From NCBI GenBank assembly GCA_003116975.1, contig BGKB01000046.1, positions 536,338 through 600,337 of the forward strand: 64,000 nucleotides of DNA, read 5' to 3'. The position numbers and the translations under genes were made by a program. Below the pieces are notes generated by a model. It searched no databases, was not told the DNA's origin, and saw nothing but the letters and a program-made list of their open reading frames with translations. Origin of the DNA: Aurantiochytrium sp. KH105. Taxonomy: Eukaryota; Sar; Bigyra; Thraustochytrida; Thraustochytriidae. Positions 32,371-42,780 of this stretch are shown piece by piece. Every line of letters starts with the position of its first letter. Positions within the stretch are counted from its first letter, which is position 1.

Positions 32371-33786
32371 TTTTCTTTCTTACAAAAACACAAATCCAGG
32401 GTCACAGAGATCGATCGCTCGACTGCTTGTGCTTTCGAGTTGTATTGATTACAGATGATGCAAAGGGTTGCAGGTTTGGTGTCGGCAAAAATCGAGTCGC
32501 GTGACCTGATCTTGGATTGTACCAACGCACTTGCCCGGTCTTAACGAACAGTGCACCATATCTTTTCCATGCACGAAGAAGGCATGAACACTTCTTCTCC
32601 GTCCCGGATGTTCATTACGTATGCCTTCCATGTCAAACAGTCACCTTCACGAGATTAACCCTCCAAACGGACACTTCCTCCCTTCATCTCCCTTATAAGC
32701 AATGGCAAAGTCAACGGACTCCTTTCTTGCCGTTTCTGGTCGTAGTGACGAGCGGCTCCAAACAACGGATAGTTGGTCCTCCGCTTTTTCGGTCTCCTCA
32801 CTTTCTCGAAACGACTTTTCCTCTTTCTTTTACACGTGCTTAATACGAGCTTGGGTGCCGGCGTGGTCCGTGTGCCTGCCGCGGCATCCGCAGCGGAAGA
32901 TTCGACTGACTCTCCACATCACCAGCACCAGCACGATCATCGATCGCGTCGCTCCGTACGTCACGGCTGTCTCCGCACGTAGGCGTTACATCCATCTAGT
33001 TTGTGCCACAGCCGCTCGAACACAGCGGCTGCGGCTTGGCCAACGACCCGCTGCATCTTTCCCACGAAATGTCTTTCGCATGGTGCCCGTAAAGTGAACG
33101 ATGCTGCCCTCAAAGGTCCTGGTGGCTCAGTTCCGATGAGGCCCGAAGACTAGCGAGCAAAACCTGAACACCCAGCGTCTATCCTAGAGCCTGAAGCAGG
33201 CGAATTGTCTGTAAGCGATCTGCAGAGTCTCACTGAGGCAACGACAAGCGTTGCCGCGCAGCGTCGCCGGCCTCAAGATAACTTTGTGATGTCTTCAAAA
33301 CTTAGCTCCGAGCCGTTGAATCTATCCGTTCCTTAGTCCAAGCATAGCAGCTCAGCTCAGCTCAGCTCATTGGGCATATTGCTGCAGGCAAGGAATATGC
33401 AAAGCGCAGAGCTGCCACAAGAGGACGCCGTTCTCGCAACAGGCTAGGCTGGGCGGCCGTGGCGCGATAGCGGGCGCCAGAATACTTCGTTACAACTTCG
33501 GGGCCTGGCTCCGCGCGAAGCGAACGTTGCGAGCGCACACACTTGAAACGAACGTTTATCGTCCCATCGGAGCGTTTAACATTGTCTCTCGCTCTCTCGC
33601 GCGCGCGAGCGCGCTCACACACATACACACACGCGCGCCTGCGGCTCCTTCGCAAAGGCTGTATTTATTTACGAGAAACACGTCCTAAGTCACTCACGAG
33701 TCAGCGGGTGAGCACACGGGCTGGCGTGGTAGCCAATTTGTTTGCTCGTGCGAGCGAATCTATCGCAGCGCTTGCAGTTTGAAAAG
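32371..33786. other. 1.4 kb spacer
   Basis: Divergent spacer between paralogue B (minus) and the 5-phosphatase gene (plus). A 131-codon frame at 32702-33097 has no domain character. A CAGCT pentanucleotide run lies at 33347-33370 and a short CACA-rich stretch near 33615-33635. Confidence 0.5.
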
Positions 33787-36123
33787 ATGCCAAGCTCATC
33801 GCCGTCTTCTCGTCAAAAAAGCCTACGCGCACGTGTGGACAGCGACCGCATTCTTCGCTTCATGCAGGAAAGTCAAAGCGATGCGGAAGCGCTCATGCGT
33901 CTTGTTGCAGACCGTCTACATGTAGACCACGGGCCCATTCTGGAGACGATTGACGCCGCCACTGCAGATGCAGAAAGACGCACGCTCGCTGCTCGACAAG
34001 ATGTCGATAACGACTGCGACAGCAACACTCGCAAGCCTCAAACATTCCTGCGCAACGAGCCCGGCAATCAATCGATACCCACGAGCTCTCCCCTTGAGGA
34101 ACCTCAAGATGAAAGTACAATGCGCGGCGCAAAAGCATCGCTCTCTCCTCGTACACTACGCGCATCATCGACGTCAGAAGCACCACATGCAGATTTTCGA
34201 GATCGCTCAACCTGCACTGAAAGTGGTGCAGAGACGGAAAGTCCTCGCGCCACATCTCGCTCTCGAAAAGCAAGTCCTGCTTCTTCCTTTTCTTCATCAT
34301 CGTCGCTTTCTCCTCGCCGTTCTCGCGATCAGAAGTCGAATCCCATCAATGATGATCAGACGGACCTCGACGCGAACAGTTGTGATGATGATGCCGATCA
34401 TCATCGTCATGACGAGCAGGATCTCGATGCGGAGGACAGCAAGGGTAAGATGAACGATCTTGCAGCCTTCGAAGGCAATGCTGACAAGAGTATTCCAAGT
34501 GTACAAAGTCAACAAGCGACACCAAAACGTCGTCAAAGGAACTACGGTCATGAGTCCTGCGAGTCTGAGGCTGATTCCGATGATGAGAGTGTGAGCAGTA
34601 ATGTCAGTAGCAGTAGCGTCTCAAGTCTTGCCTCAGAAGAGTCCAAATCGCTATCCCTGCGATCATCTGTTCAAGAGTCAGCTCGCCCAACGCCCACCAC
34701 CACCCGCCATCGAACAAAAGGTTGGCCACTCGAGTTGCGCTTCAGCCCTGAAACGCCGTCTCACTCCATTCTCGAACAACGTGCCTCGCTCAGAGTCTTT
34801 TGCTGCACGTGGAATCTTATGGGCAACAGCGTTGGAGACCAAGAACCTCTGCGAACGCTTATACCGCGAGATCACTTTGACGTATATGCCATCGGCACTC
34901 AGGAATGTGAACGTACAATCGCAAAGTCTGCGGTAATTACACGCAAAAAGGGCTGGGAACAGACGCTCGCGCGATTTTTTGGCGAGGGATATGCGATGCT
35001 GCGCAGCCACACGCTACAAGCAACGCATCTCATTGTCTTTGTTCGCAAAGAGCTCCTGCCCGTGTTATCCAACGTGGGATCCGCGGCTGTCGCGACCGGT
35101 TACAAGGATACCTTTGGCAACAAGGGTGGCGTTGGAGTCTCATTTAACCTTGGCCGTACAAGCTTTCTTTTTATTGCTTCGCACTTCGAAGCCCACCAAA
35201 ACCGTGTCAAGCAGCGCAACGACCACTTTCACCGCATCGATGGACTTCTCGCTCTGCCCCCAGGAGTTCGGCTCAAGCCTCTTCTTCAACGCACCTCGTC
35301 CCCCATCCGTGGCAAAAAGAAGCCGAACAAAGCGCATCAGGGCAAAGCCACTGGAAGCGTCCACGATAGTATCAGAGAACGCGCATCGTTCGACAGCAGC
35401 TCGCGCAAAGCAAAAGGTACCGGTGGCATTGACAAAGACGACGAAAACGATGACGATGACAACCACCTCGAAGACGACGATGACGACGCGTTCAATGATG
35501 ATAATGACAATGATAATGATGATGATGACGACGACGACGACGACGACGACTATCCCACAGGCATGAATAAAGCCAAACTTTGCGTCGATGAGGACGTGGG
35601 CCCAAGCGGGTACGACTTTAATCCTGAATCAGACCCCCGAGGACGCGCCACAGCGCGGTTCGACCGCGTCTTTTGGTTTGGCGACTTCAATTACCGAATT
35701 GATGCTTCCCGCGAAAAGGTGGAGGGCCTCCTTTCGAGCGATTCCAGGCTCGCGCATGGCTCTCTTTTGGCCAACGACCAGCTGAAAAAGGAAATGACAG
35801 CTGGTCGTGTCTTTCGCAACTTCGTCGAAGGTCCTGTGAATTTCAAACCCACATACAAGTTTGACAAGGACAGCGACGTTTATGACACCTCCAAGAAGCA
35901 ACGTGTCCCGGCCTGGACTGATCGAATCCTGCACAAATCCACGCGACCCCATACAATCGAGATTCTCCACTATGCGAGTGAGCCCTCAATTCGCATGTCG
36001 GACCATCGCCCGGTCGCGGCAATGTACTCTGTCGCGGTCGACGGAATCGACGACCCAACACTTATCGGCGTGGAGTCGCATGAGGTTGGAAAGGCTGAGA
36101 GCCAGGTCTGTCTGATTTCATAA
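33787..36123 (+). CDS. Inositol polyphosphate 5-phosphatase with C-terminal CaaX box
   Basis: 778 aa from the ATG at 33787; the open frame begins earlier but without ATG. The enzyme removes the 5-phosphate from phosphoinositides or inositol phosphates. The N-terminal ~320 residues are Ser/Asp-rich and disordered. The catalytic domain begins at VFCCTWNLMGNS and includes YAIGTQE, FGNKGGVGVSF, SHFEAHQNRVKQRN, the signature WFGDFNYRID, FKPTYKFD, PAWTDRIL and SDHRPV, so every expected metal and phosphate-binding motif is present. Between the SHFEAHQ and WFGDFNYR motifs sits a ~150-residue insert containing a long Asp/Asn run (coded at about 35440-35550). The protein ends CLIS, a CaaX box predicting prenylation and membrane attachment, as in several animal 5-phosphatases. 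It is convergent with the dehydratase gene, 182 bp away. Confidence 0.95.
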   Translation: MPSSSPSSRQKSLRARVDSDRILRFMQESQSDAEALMRLVADRLHVDHGPILETIDAATADAERRTLAARQDVDNDCDSNTRKPQTFLRNEPGNQSIPTSSPLEEPQDESTMRGAKASLSPRTLRASSTSEAPHADFRDRSTCTESGAETESPRATSRSRKASPASSFSSSSSLSPRRSRDQKSNPINDDQTDLDANSCDDDADHHRHDEQDLDAEDSKGKMNDLAAFEGNADKSIPSVQSQQATPKRRQRNYGHESCESEADSDDESVSSNVSSSSVSSLASEESKSLSLRSSVQESARPTPTTTRHRTKGWPLELRFSPETPSHSILEQRASLRVFCCTWNLMGNSVGDQEPLRTLIPRDHFDVYAIGTQECERTIAKSAVITRKKGWEQTLARFFGEGYAMLRSHTLQATHLIVFVRKELLPVLSNVGSAAVATGYKDTFGNKGGVGVSFNLGRTSFLFIASHFEAHQNRVKQRNDHFHRIDGLLALPPGVRLKPLLQRTSSPIRGKKKPNKAHQGKATGSVHDSIRERASFDSSSRKAKGTGGIDKDDENDDDDNHLEDDDDDAFNDDNDNDNDDDDDDDDDDDYPTGMNKAKLCVDEDVGPSGYDFNPESDPRGRATARFDRVFWFGDFNYRIDASREKVEGLLSSDSRLAHGSLLANDQLKKEMTAGRVFRNFVEGPVNFKPTYKFDKDSDVYDTSKKQRVPAWTDRILHKSTRPHTIEILHYASEPSIRMSDHRPVAAMYSVAVDGIDDPTLIGVESHEVGKAESQVCLIS

Positions 36124-36305
36124 AGAACATGGAACACTATTACACGATTTTTTTTTATCTTGAGGTACGACACAACTCAAAAGGAACCGGCGCCCGCTTC
36201 CGCAAGAGCGTCGCACTCGGAAAAAGTTAACCATGAAAAGATTTCGAGCCCGCTCCCGGATGCCGCCCTCCTTTCGTATTGTGATCAGAAGCTTATTTTT
36301 TCTCT

Positions 36306-37457
36306 TCATCGTCCGCTGGTCAAAGGGGGTCTTGGTGGTTCGTGAGAATTGTCCTCGCCAAAAACGCGCGGGTGGGCCACTAGCGCGTGTTCGATGGACC
36401 CCCAGTGATTTTGGTTCGCCTTGTACCACTCCAACGTGGTGCTCAAACCTGTGGTAAAGTCGACTTTTTGACGCCACCCCAGTTCGTGAAGCTTGCGTTT
36501 GTCAATATTGTACCGCGTGTCATTAAACTTGCGGTCCTCTACGAAGTTGAGCCAAGTCTCTTGCCCAGGGGTCTCGTTACGCCCAAACGCATCAAGAATG
36601 GCCGATGCAATCTCCAGTACAGAAAGTTCCTCATTACCGCCAATGTTGATCGTCTGTCCGGGTACAGCGTGTCGCAAGATCGTCACAAAGGCGTCTGCGA
36701 CATCACTGACATACAGCATGTTTCGGCGCGTGGAGCCGTCGCCATGCACCGTGAGCGGCGAGTTGCGCATCATTTGATGGATAAATTTGGGGATAATCTT
36801 TTCTGGGTATTGCCGCGGTCCATACACATTATTTCCTCGCGTGATGATCACAGGTACCTTGAACGAGCGGTGATATGCCTTTGCCATGAACTCGGCTGCC
36901 GCCTTGCTTGCTGCATATGGGTTGGTCGGCTCCAAGACGGACTCTTCCATGAAGCTCTCTGCGCCGAGACTTTCTCCGTATACCTCGTCTGTACTCACGT
37001 GAATAAATCGAAGGATTTGGCCATTCATGCGCTTGCACGCCTCCAACAGCACATGTGTGCCCATGACATTGGTCTCTGTAAATCGAAAGCTATTTCCAAA
37101 AGAGTTGTCTACGTGCGTCTCAGCTGCAAAGTGTAGAACACAGTCAACCTCTTCTTTTTCGAGCACATAAACCACGAGATCTGAAGAGGTGATATTTCCG
37201 TGCACAAAGCTGCACTTGGGATGCTTCAGGGCTGTGTCTAGGTTCTTCGTTGACGCGCAATAGCTTAAATTGTCCATGACGACCACCTTGGTATCCGGAA
37301 AGGCTTCGAGCACCCTGTTCAGAACATGGCTTCCAATGAAACCCGCTCCTCCCGTGATGAGGATGCTTCTCGGCTCGAAGCTGCCCTCGCCTTCGCCGCA
37401 GTTCGCCTCGTCATTCATGTCTCGGATGACCTCGTCGTTCCCGGCTCTTTTCGCCAT
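36306..37457 (-). CDS. UDP/dTDP-glucose 4,6-dehydratase (extended SDR family)
   Basis: 383 aa from the ATG at 37457; the longer frame starts at TTG. The reaction is NAD-dependent conversion of nucleotide-glucose to the 4-keto-6-deoxy sugar, the first step toward rhamnose and other deoxysugars. Seen: the NAD-binding GGAGFIGSH (about residues 36-44), MDNLSYCASTKNL, HFAAETHVDNSF, the catalytic STDEVYGE (Thr, and the Asp-Glu pair typical of dehydratases rather than epimerases), YAASKAAAE (the Tyr-xxx-Lys pair), RGNNVYGPRQYPEKIIPKF and GDGSTRRNMLYVSDVA. It most resembles RmlB, animal TGDS and the N-terminal half of plant RHM enzymes; nucleotide specificity cannot be told from sequence. It is divergent from the PH-domain gene. 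Confidence 0.93.
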   Translation of the reverse strand: MAKRAGNDEVIRDMNDEANCGEGEGSFEPRSILITGGAGFIGSHVLNRVLEAFPDTKVVVMDNLSYCASTKNLDTALKHPKCSFVHGNITSSDLVVYVLEKEEVDCVLHFAAETHVDNSFGNSFRFTETNVMGTHVLLEACKRMNGQILRFIHVSTDEVYGESLGAESFMEESVLEPTNPYAASKAAAEFMAKAYHRSFKVPVIITRGNNVYGPRQYPEKIIPKFIHQMMRNSPLTVHGDGSTRRNMLYVSDVADAFVTILRHAVPGQTINIGGNEELSVLEIASAILDAFGRNETPGQETWLNFVEDRKFNDTRYNIDKRKLHELGWRQKVDFTTGLSTTLEWYKANQNHWGSIEHALVAHPRVFGEDNSHEPPRPPLTSGR

Positions 37458-37939
37458 CGGGCGCAAAGGATGAGAGCACGTCGGCAACTCCAAAAGCAGC
37501 GTCCCGTTCCCCCGTCCGCCGCGACGCGTGCGGGCGGCGAGGCGAGGCGTGGCGTGGCCTAGCTCGCCAAACAAAGCAAGCGCGACTGGGCTTGCAAGTC
37601 ACGCCTCTGGCAACGTTTGGTCTCCCATTTTTTTTATTTTTTTTATTTTTGGGTGTCTCGACTCGGGCAAAAGCGGCCTAACCTCCTTGCGCAGATGATC
37701 CGTTAAGCCTCTTTATCTTTTTCCGTCGCGGCGCGTGCACAGCAGCAGTGACACGAAGCCCGTGGGACTGACGCGTGAATGGCGAGGAGCACGCGCGCTC
37801 GCTGCGTGAGACGCGCACACGGCGGTCAGGAGATCCGGCGTGAGCCAGAGGCAGTGCCAAGTGCCGCGCTCGCGCAGGGCAGGCGAAAAGGTCGGCAGGG
37901 TCACGGGGGAAATACGGGCAGAGCGGGTCTGTGCAGTGC
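37458..37939. promoter_or_regulatory. Divergent spacer between dehydratase and PH-domain genes
   Basis: 482 bp between opposed start codons. A T-rich stretch (about 37621-37650) is the only obvious compositional feature. Confidence 0.45.
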
Positions 37940-39268
37940 ATGGAAGCGGAGCAGTTCGCGCAGCCCCTGGCGCGCGAGACGTGGAGGTTCTTGTGCGAAG
38001 CACTCAGCCCCGCAAGTCCTGGCTCGGAGCACAAACGGGAGAGAAACATCGAAGAGCAGGACGGCGAGCAGATCGCCACTGGCATCGAACGTAGCAACAA
38101 GTGTGTCATGTTGCGCGAGGACGCGCTGGCTAGTCCATGCCAGCAACACGAGCGCGCTGCAGCGAGAAGCCACGACGACGAAGAGGAGACCAAGGAAACC
38201 GGAGATGATGCGCGCGACCGGCCGTCACTAAAGATCAAAACGGGTCTAGACGCCGAAGCGCTTGAGCGAGAGCTCATTCCTGTTCTCAAGGAAGGATTCT
38301 TGTACAAAAGAAAGCAAAAGGGTCTTCGTATGGGCGTATGGAACTGGCAGCGCCGCTTCTGTCGTCTCGACAACGTCAACAAGATCTTTTTTTATGGGCC
38401 ACAAGAGCTTGCGGCAGAGACGCGGGGCATTCCTTTTCAGGAAATCTATCGCGCGTACGTAAGCATCGATGCTGGCGACCAGGCAGATGGCCTGGGTAGC
38501 TGTCGCGAATTCTGCCTCGAGCTGACTGCGGACGCAGGTCGAAAAAATGCCAGTCGCACCTTTGTTTTTCGTGCCCAGGATCCTCTCGATGCAAGGGCAT
38601 GGGTGAGGGCTTTTCGCTCCGTTTCTGTGCAGGGTCAGGATTGGGAAACGCGTGGACGAAGAATATCTCACGTCCTCGAGCAAAAAATTTCAAAGCAGCG
38701 CAAAGAAAAAGACAGCGCGCAGGCGTCGCACATTTTGCCCGAGACCGAAACACGCGAAGAAAAGCAGCTCGAGGTGGTGACGTCCACGTTCGAGATTGAT
38801 GTGCACGAGGAGTCCAAACAGCGTCTCAAGTCCCTCACGGAACGCATTATTGCTCGCGCCAAGGAGCGACGCCGACAACAGCAGAGGAAAAAGGGCGAAG
38901 TCAGGCAAGCTCTCGGCTCACCAATCGCCTCAAGCATGCAGCCTCGACCATCGTCTCCTCCGCCCGCGCGCGCCACGGTCGAGCTGGAGACCTCAAAGCT
39001 CTGGGTGTCCTGCTTGCCATCCTGTATGACCTCTCTATGTGTACGTGTCGACGATATTGCCGATCTTGATGACGGTGACGAGAGAGAGAAACGCCCGGCG
39101 AGCTCGCACGAGCTCTCCGTCTTTCCCTCTGGTGCCGGGGCTGCCCTCGACGAGCTCGCTCTAGGCGACTGCGACGGTGAATTTCGTGTTGGTAAGAACC
39201 AAGAGCGCGAAGATCTCGAGTTTCGAGATGTCGACCTCGATGCGGAGGACCTCGGCGACGAGATCTGA
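37940..39268 (+). CDS. PH-domain protein
   Basis: 442 aa; the open frame starts at GTG and the first ATG is at 37940. A pleckstrin-homology domain spans about residues 116-215: LKEGFLYKRKQKG, WNWQRRFCRLDN, IFFYGPQEL, the middle strands, then FVFRAQDPLDARAWVRAFRS with the conserved helix tryptophan. Such domains bind phosphoinositides or proteins at membranes. After it comes a long charged, likely coiled-coil region (RLKSLTERIIARAKERRRQQ) and an acidic tail (LEFRDVDLDAEDLGDE). There is no catalytic domain, so it is probably an adaptor. The gene is complete and single-exon. Confidence 0.88.
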   Translation: MEAEQFAQPLARETWRFLCEALSPASPGSEHKRERNIEEQDGEQIATGIERSNKCVMLREDALASPCQQHERAAARSHDDEEETKETGDDARDRPSLKIKTGLDAEALERELIPVLKEGFLYKRKQKGLRMGVWNWQRRFCRLDNVNKIFFYGPQELAAETRGIPFQEIYRAYVSIDAGDQADGLGSCREFCLELTADAGRKNASRTFVFRAQDPLDARAWVRAFRSVSVQGQDWETRGRRISHVLEQKISKQRKEKDSAQASHILPETETREEKQLEVVTSTFEIDVHEESKQRLKSLTERIIARAKERRRQQQRKKGEVRQALGSPIASSMQPRPSSPPPARATVELETSKLWVSCLPSCMTSLCVRVDDIADLDDGDEREKRPASSHELSVFPSGAGAALDELALGDCDGEFRVGKNQEREDLEFRDVDLDAEDLGDEI

Positions 39269-39828
39269 CCTCCGATGAATATTGATGCTGATTGGCTGCG
39301 CGACAGATATGCTGCGAGGAAAGTTGAGGCTCCCTGCGATCCACGCAATTTACCCTGCCGAGGAAGTCTATACGACAACATCTCGCCTCTCTTTTCTCTT
39401 CGTTGGTCGACGAATGACAGACATAGTACTATAGTCCTCGTAAGACCTTTTCGCCATCTTTTTGTTGCTTGCTTGCTTCGACTTGCTCGAAATGAATGAC
39501 GCACTCACTTCGCGGTCAATCCAACCTCTCCCAAACCAGCGAATTATCCCAGGCGCAGTCAGCCAACGGCATACGCTCGGCGTAGGCCTGGCTGTCCGCT
39601 CGCAACAGACGCGCAAGCGTGAAACGGCTGGCCCTGCGCGCGGGCCTCCGCCGCTTTGCGCCTCTCGGCTCCTTGCGCGCGCGAGAAGTGGCGAAAGCAG
39701 CCAGGGCCTGACGCACCGATCCGGCATCGACGCAGAGACCCAGGCAGGTCGGCGGCGCCGAGACCTCGCGGCCGAGGCGTTTGCGGAACGGCAGCGAGGC
39801 CGACGACGACAGCAGCAGCAACAGCAAC
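39269..39828. other. Spacer between PH-domain and MFS genes
   Basis: 560 bp. A GCTT/GCTC-rich patch lies near 39463-39485. No gene is seen; the frame upstream of the MFS start lacks an ATG. Confidence 0.5.
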
Positions 39829-41619
39829 ATGGACAGCAACATCAAGGAGAATGCTAATAGCAGTGGTAGCGTCGGCGAGCGGGAAAGCTCGAGCAGTTCG
39901 AGCTTGGACGGAGAAATGATGACGGACAACGAGGAAGATGAAATCATTGAAGCTTCTTCGGCAAGATTTTTAGAAGAACCGACAGAGACGTCCAGGCAGG
40001 CGTACTGGAAAATCCTGATTGCAACGTCATCCGTCTTTGCATCCTCCTATTGTCTGACGAACATCTTTCCTTACGTAGGCTTTATGGTCGTCCGATTTAC
40101 AGGCAACACCAACGAAGAGGCCGGGTACCACGCTGGTGTCCTTGCCAGCGCATTCATGTTTTCACGCGTCCTCACGTCGGTGGTCTGGGGCTTCCTCGCG
40201 GATCGCGTCGGCCGAAAACCGATTCTGCTTATTGGCTGCTCGACCATGGTGGTCTTTCAGCTCATGCTCGGCTTCGCGCCCTCCTTTGAAATTGCTGTGC
40301 TTTCTCGTTTGTGCACTGGCTTCTTTTCGGGTGTTGTGGGTACGTCCAAGACTGTGGCAAGCGAGCTCGCTGCTGGCGATGCTACGGCACAGAGCATGGC
40401 CATGAATATTGTCAGTGGCGCGGGAAGCTTGGGCGTTATTCTCGGCCCTGCATTTTCTGGCATTCTCTATGACCCGGCCACGCAGTACCCGAACTTGGCT
40501 ATTGCGCAGATTCAGCTCTTTCGCGACTTTCCATACCTTTTGCCAAACATTGTATCTGCCTTCTTTTCGCTGGCATCCTTTTTGGGAATCCTTTTTCTTC
40601 TGCCGGAAACACTACCGAACGCGGTACCGCTCACAACTTTTCTCTGTGGGGCAAAGTCAAGCTCGGCACGCTACGCTAGGGTCGATACGACCGAAGATGC
40701 TGAAGGCGAGGGTTTGGTGCGTGATGTTGAACTTTCACGCATCGAGCGTCGTGAATCATCTCAATCGTTAGAAGCGTATGACCAAGACGATGCCGTCGTC
40801 GAGATTGCCTCTGCGTCTGCAAATTCTCGCGAGAATGCGAGCGCGGATATGGCAGCAGCGCCTGAGTCCGGCGGCTTTTACAAGTTCTTGCGGGTTACTT
40901 ACGAACTTTGGCAGCGCAAGGATATTCGCAAGTCCTGCTACATGTATGGGTATTATTCTTTCATTTCCATCTACTCATCGGAGCTTTTCCCGCTCTGGCT
41001 CATGGCCAAGAGTGAGGTGGGCGGATTTGGCTTCATTGCGAGCACCATTGGCGGCACCATTAGTGCGTCTGCCATTTTGTTGCTACTTTTCCAAGCCTTC
41101 ATATTTCGATACATTAGCGAGGCCTGGAAGGAACCTCTGAGTTTGTTGCGCTGGTCGCTGCTTCTTTCCGGCGCATTTTACTTGGTGTCACCTGTTCTCG
41201 GGCTCTTTCATTGGGAAAACAGCCATGTGCTGCTCGTGGTCCTGGTTCTGTATCGAGGCGCGGGCAGCATTCTCAATATTGTCTGCTTCACGCAGTGCAA
41301 TATCATGACGAACAACAGTTGCGCGATTCATGAGCGGGCGACCGTGAACGGAATCGTCATGTCGCTCGGCTCTATTTTCAAGGCTTTGGGACCACTTTGC
41401 GCCGGCTTTTCCTTTGCGTGGTCGGTCAACAATGGGCTTCCCTTTCCCTTTGACTTCTTTTTCAGCTTTATTCTTCTCGCAGCTGTATGTGCTGCTCTAG
41501 CCTTTTACACGTATTCCATGCCGCTCGAGCTGAACATCATTCGCAAAAAGTCTGTTTCCACAGTGAGCACAGCTTCCTCAGCAAGCCTTCGCAGCGCAAC
41601 CAGTACACGGGGTCCTTGA
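39829..41619 (+). CDS. Major facilitator superfamily transporter
   Basis: 596 aa from the ATG at 39829; the open frame begins earlier at TTG. A ~55-residue acidic, Ser-rich cytosolic N-terminus precedes two sets of about six membrane helices joined by a ~75-residue polar loop (about 285-360). Motif A is clear in the loop between helices 2 and 3: GFLADRVGRKPILLIG. RLCTGFFSG and a GSLGVILGPAFSG motif lie in helices 4-5. The arrangement and the LPETLP stretch after helix 6 resemble the tetracycline-type/ZIFL-like (zinc-induced facilitator-like) branch, but the substrate cannot be deduced. Such proteins move small solutes by proton-coupled exchange across plasma or vacuolar membranes. Confidence 0.93.
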   Translation: MDSNIKENANSSGSVGERESSSSSSLDGEMMTDNEEDEIIEASSARFLEEPTETSRQAYWKILIATSSVFASSYCLTNIFPYVGFMVVRFTGNTNEEAGYHAGVLASAFMFSRVLTSVVWGFLADRVGRKPILLIGCSTMVVFQLMLGFAPSFEIAVLSRLCTGFFSGVVGTSKTVASELAAGDATAQSMAMNIVSGAGSLGVILGPAFSGILYDPATQYPNLAIAQIQLFRDFPYLLPNIVSAFFSLASFLGILFLLPETLPNAVPLTTFLCGAKSSSARYARVDTTEDAEGEGLVRDVELSRIERRESSQSLEAYDQDDAVVEIASASANSRENASADMAAAPESGGFYKFLRVTYELWQRKDIRKSCYMYGYYSFISIYSSELFPLWLMAKSEVGGFGFIASTIGGTISASAILLLLFQAFIFRYISEAWKEPLSLLRWSLLLSGAFYLVSPVLGLFHWENSHVLLVVLVLYRGAGSILNIVCFTQCNIMTNNSCAIHERATVNGIVMSLGSIFKALGPLCAGFSFAWSVNNGLPFPFDFFFSFILLAAVCAALAFYTYSMPLELNIIRKKSVSTVSTASSASLRSATSTRGP

Positions 41620-42780
41620 TTGATATCTGTCTGCCTGCCGGCAGAGCCGGACCTCTCTTTCTTCTACTTCTTCAATTTCATATGCCTCTTCACCATCACA
41701 CAGCCTGACAAGAGTTGTGGCTTTCTCTATTTTCTTTCTGCCTTGTATAAATTCAAATTCGAATACATCCTAAAGACCTCTTTCGTAGCTCGTAGCTGAG
41801 CGGCCCAAAAATTCTACATGTTGACCTCAGTTCTCGTTTCTCACGTAGATTATAAAACGTGGCAGTGCAGTACGAGCATCCCATCACATCACATCTCATC
41901 TCATCTCATCTCATCACATCACATCACATCACATCACATCTCATCTCATCTCATCTCATCTCATCTCATCTCATCTCATCTCATCTCATCTCATTTCTCG
42001 CTCCCTTAAGTCCGAAGACAAGAGCGAATGACAAGTTAGACTTGCTGCCCAAAAGCCAACTTCGTGACGGAGATTCCCAAGCACCGCGACGGGCGCAGCC
42101 AAGGAGGAGAGACGCATCGACGTCGACCGCTCCATTCTTGTCCCCCTGCTCTCAATCCATCTCTCCGTCCACTGCCATCTCTCTCTCTGGGTCCACTCTC
42201 TTCCTCTCTTCCCTGGATTCATTTCTTTCTCTCTCTGCCGCTCTCTGCACAACAAAACCCGAGCGAGGCAGCGTCGGCTCCCGGACTGCGCGCGAGGGCG
42301 GCGGCAGGGCCCCGCGGAGCGCGGGTGCGAGGCCGGCTGCGCGCGGCTCCCGCGGCCCCGCCTCGGCGCGCGGAGGGCGCAGCGCCCGCCCGCCCGCCCG
42401 GGCCGCGCGCGGCGGCGGCGGGCCTTGCTCGCCCGCGCGCCCGACCTCGCCATCTCGGCTCGGCTCGGCTCGGCCACCTCGCNTCTCGGCTCGGCTCGGC
42501 TCGTCCACCTCGCGCCCATCGCTCGCATCCCGCCAGGCCGGTCGCCCCAGCCCGCCGCGCGCCCGCGCCGAGGCGGGGCCCGGCGTCGCGCCCGGCCGCG
42601 TCGTGCCGCGCCCCGGAGGCCCTCCTCGCGCCGCCCGTGCGAGCCGTCTTCGCAGACGGAGACAGACCGACAGGCGGAAAGGCAGGCAGAAAGGCAGGCG
42701 AAGGCAGGCGGGCAGACGAAAGGGCATAACGTCGCGAGAGAGCAGGCCGGCCAAGGCGAAGAGCTTGCGGAGGCAGAGCG
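41620..42780. other. Leader and promoter region of the nucleotide transporter gene
   Basis: 1.16 kb. Contains the pentanucleotide tract at 41882-41994, a TC-rich stretch (42170-42240), a very GC-rich block (42290-42640) and one ambiguous base (n at 42483) inside a short tandem duplication of a TCGGC-rich unit (about 42452-42512). Confidence 0.6.
41882..41994. repeat. (CATCT)/(CATCA) pentanucleotide repeat
   Basis: More than twenty tandem 5-bp units, with blocks of CATCA inside a background of CATCT. It is the longest pure short-unit array in the window. Confidence 0.93.

Noticed and set aside
32702-33097. 131-codon plus-strand frame
   Set aside because: Ser/Arg-rich with no conserved motif; its position in a divergent spacer suggests promoter DNA.
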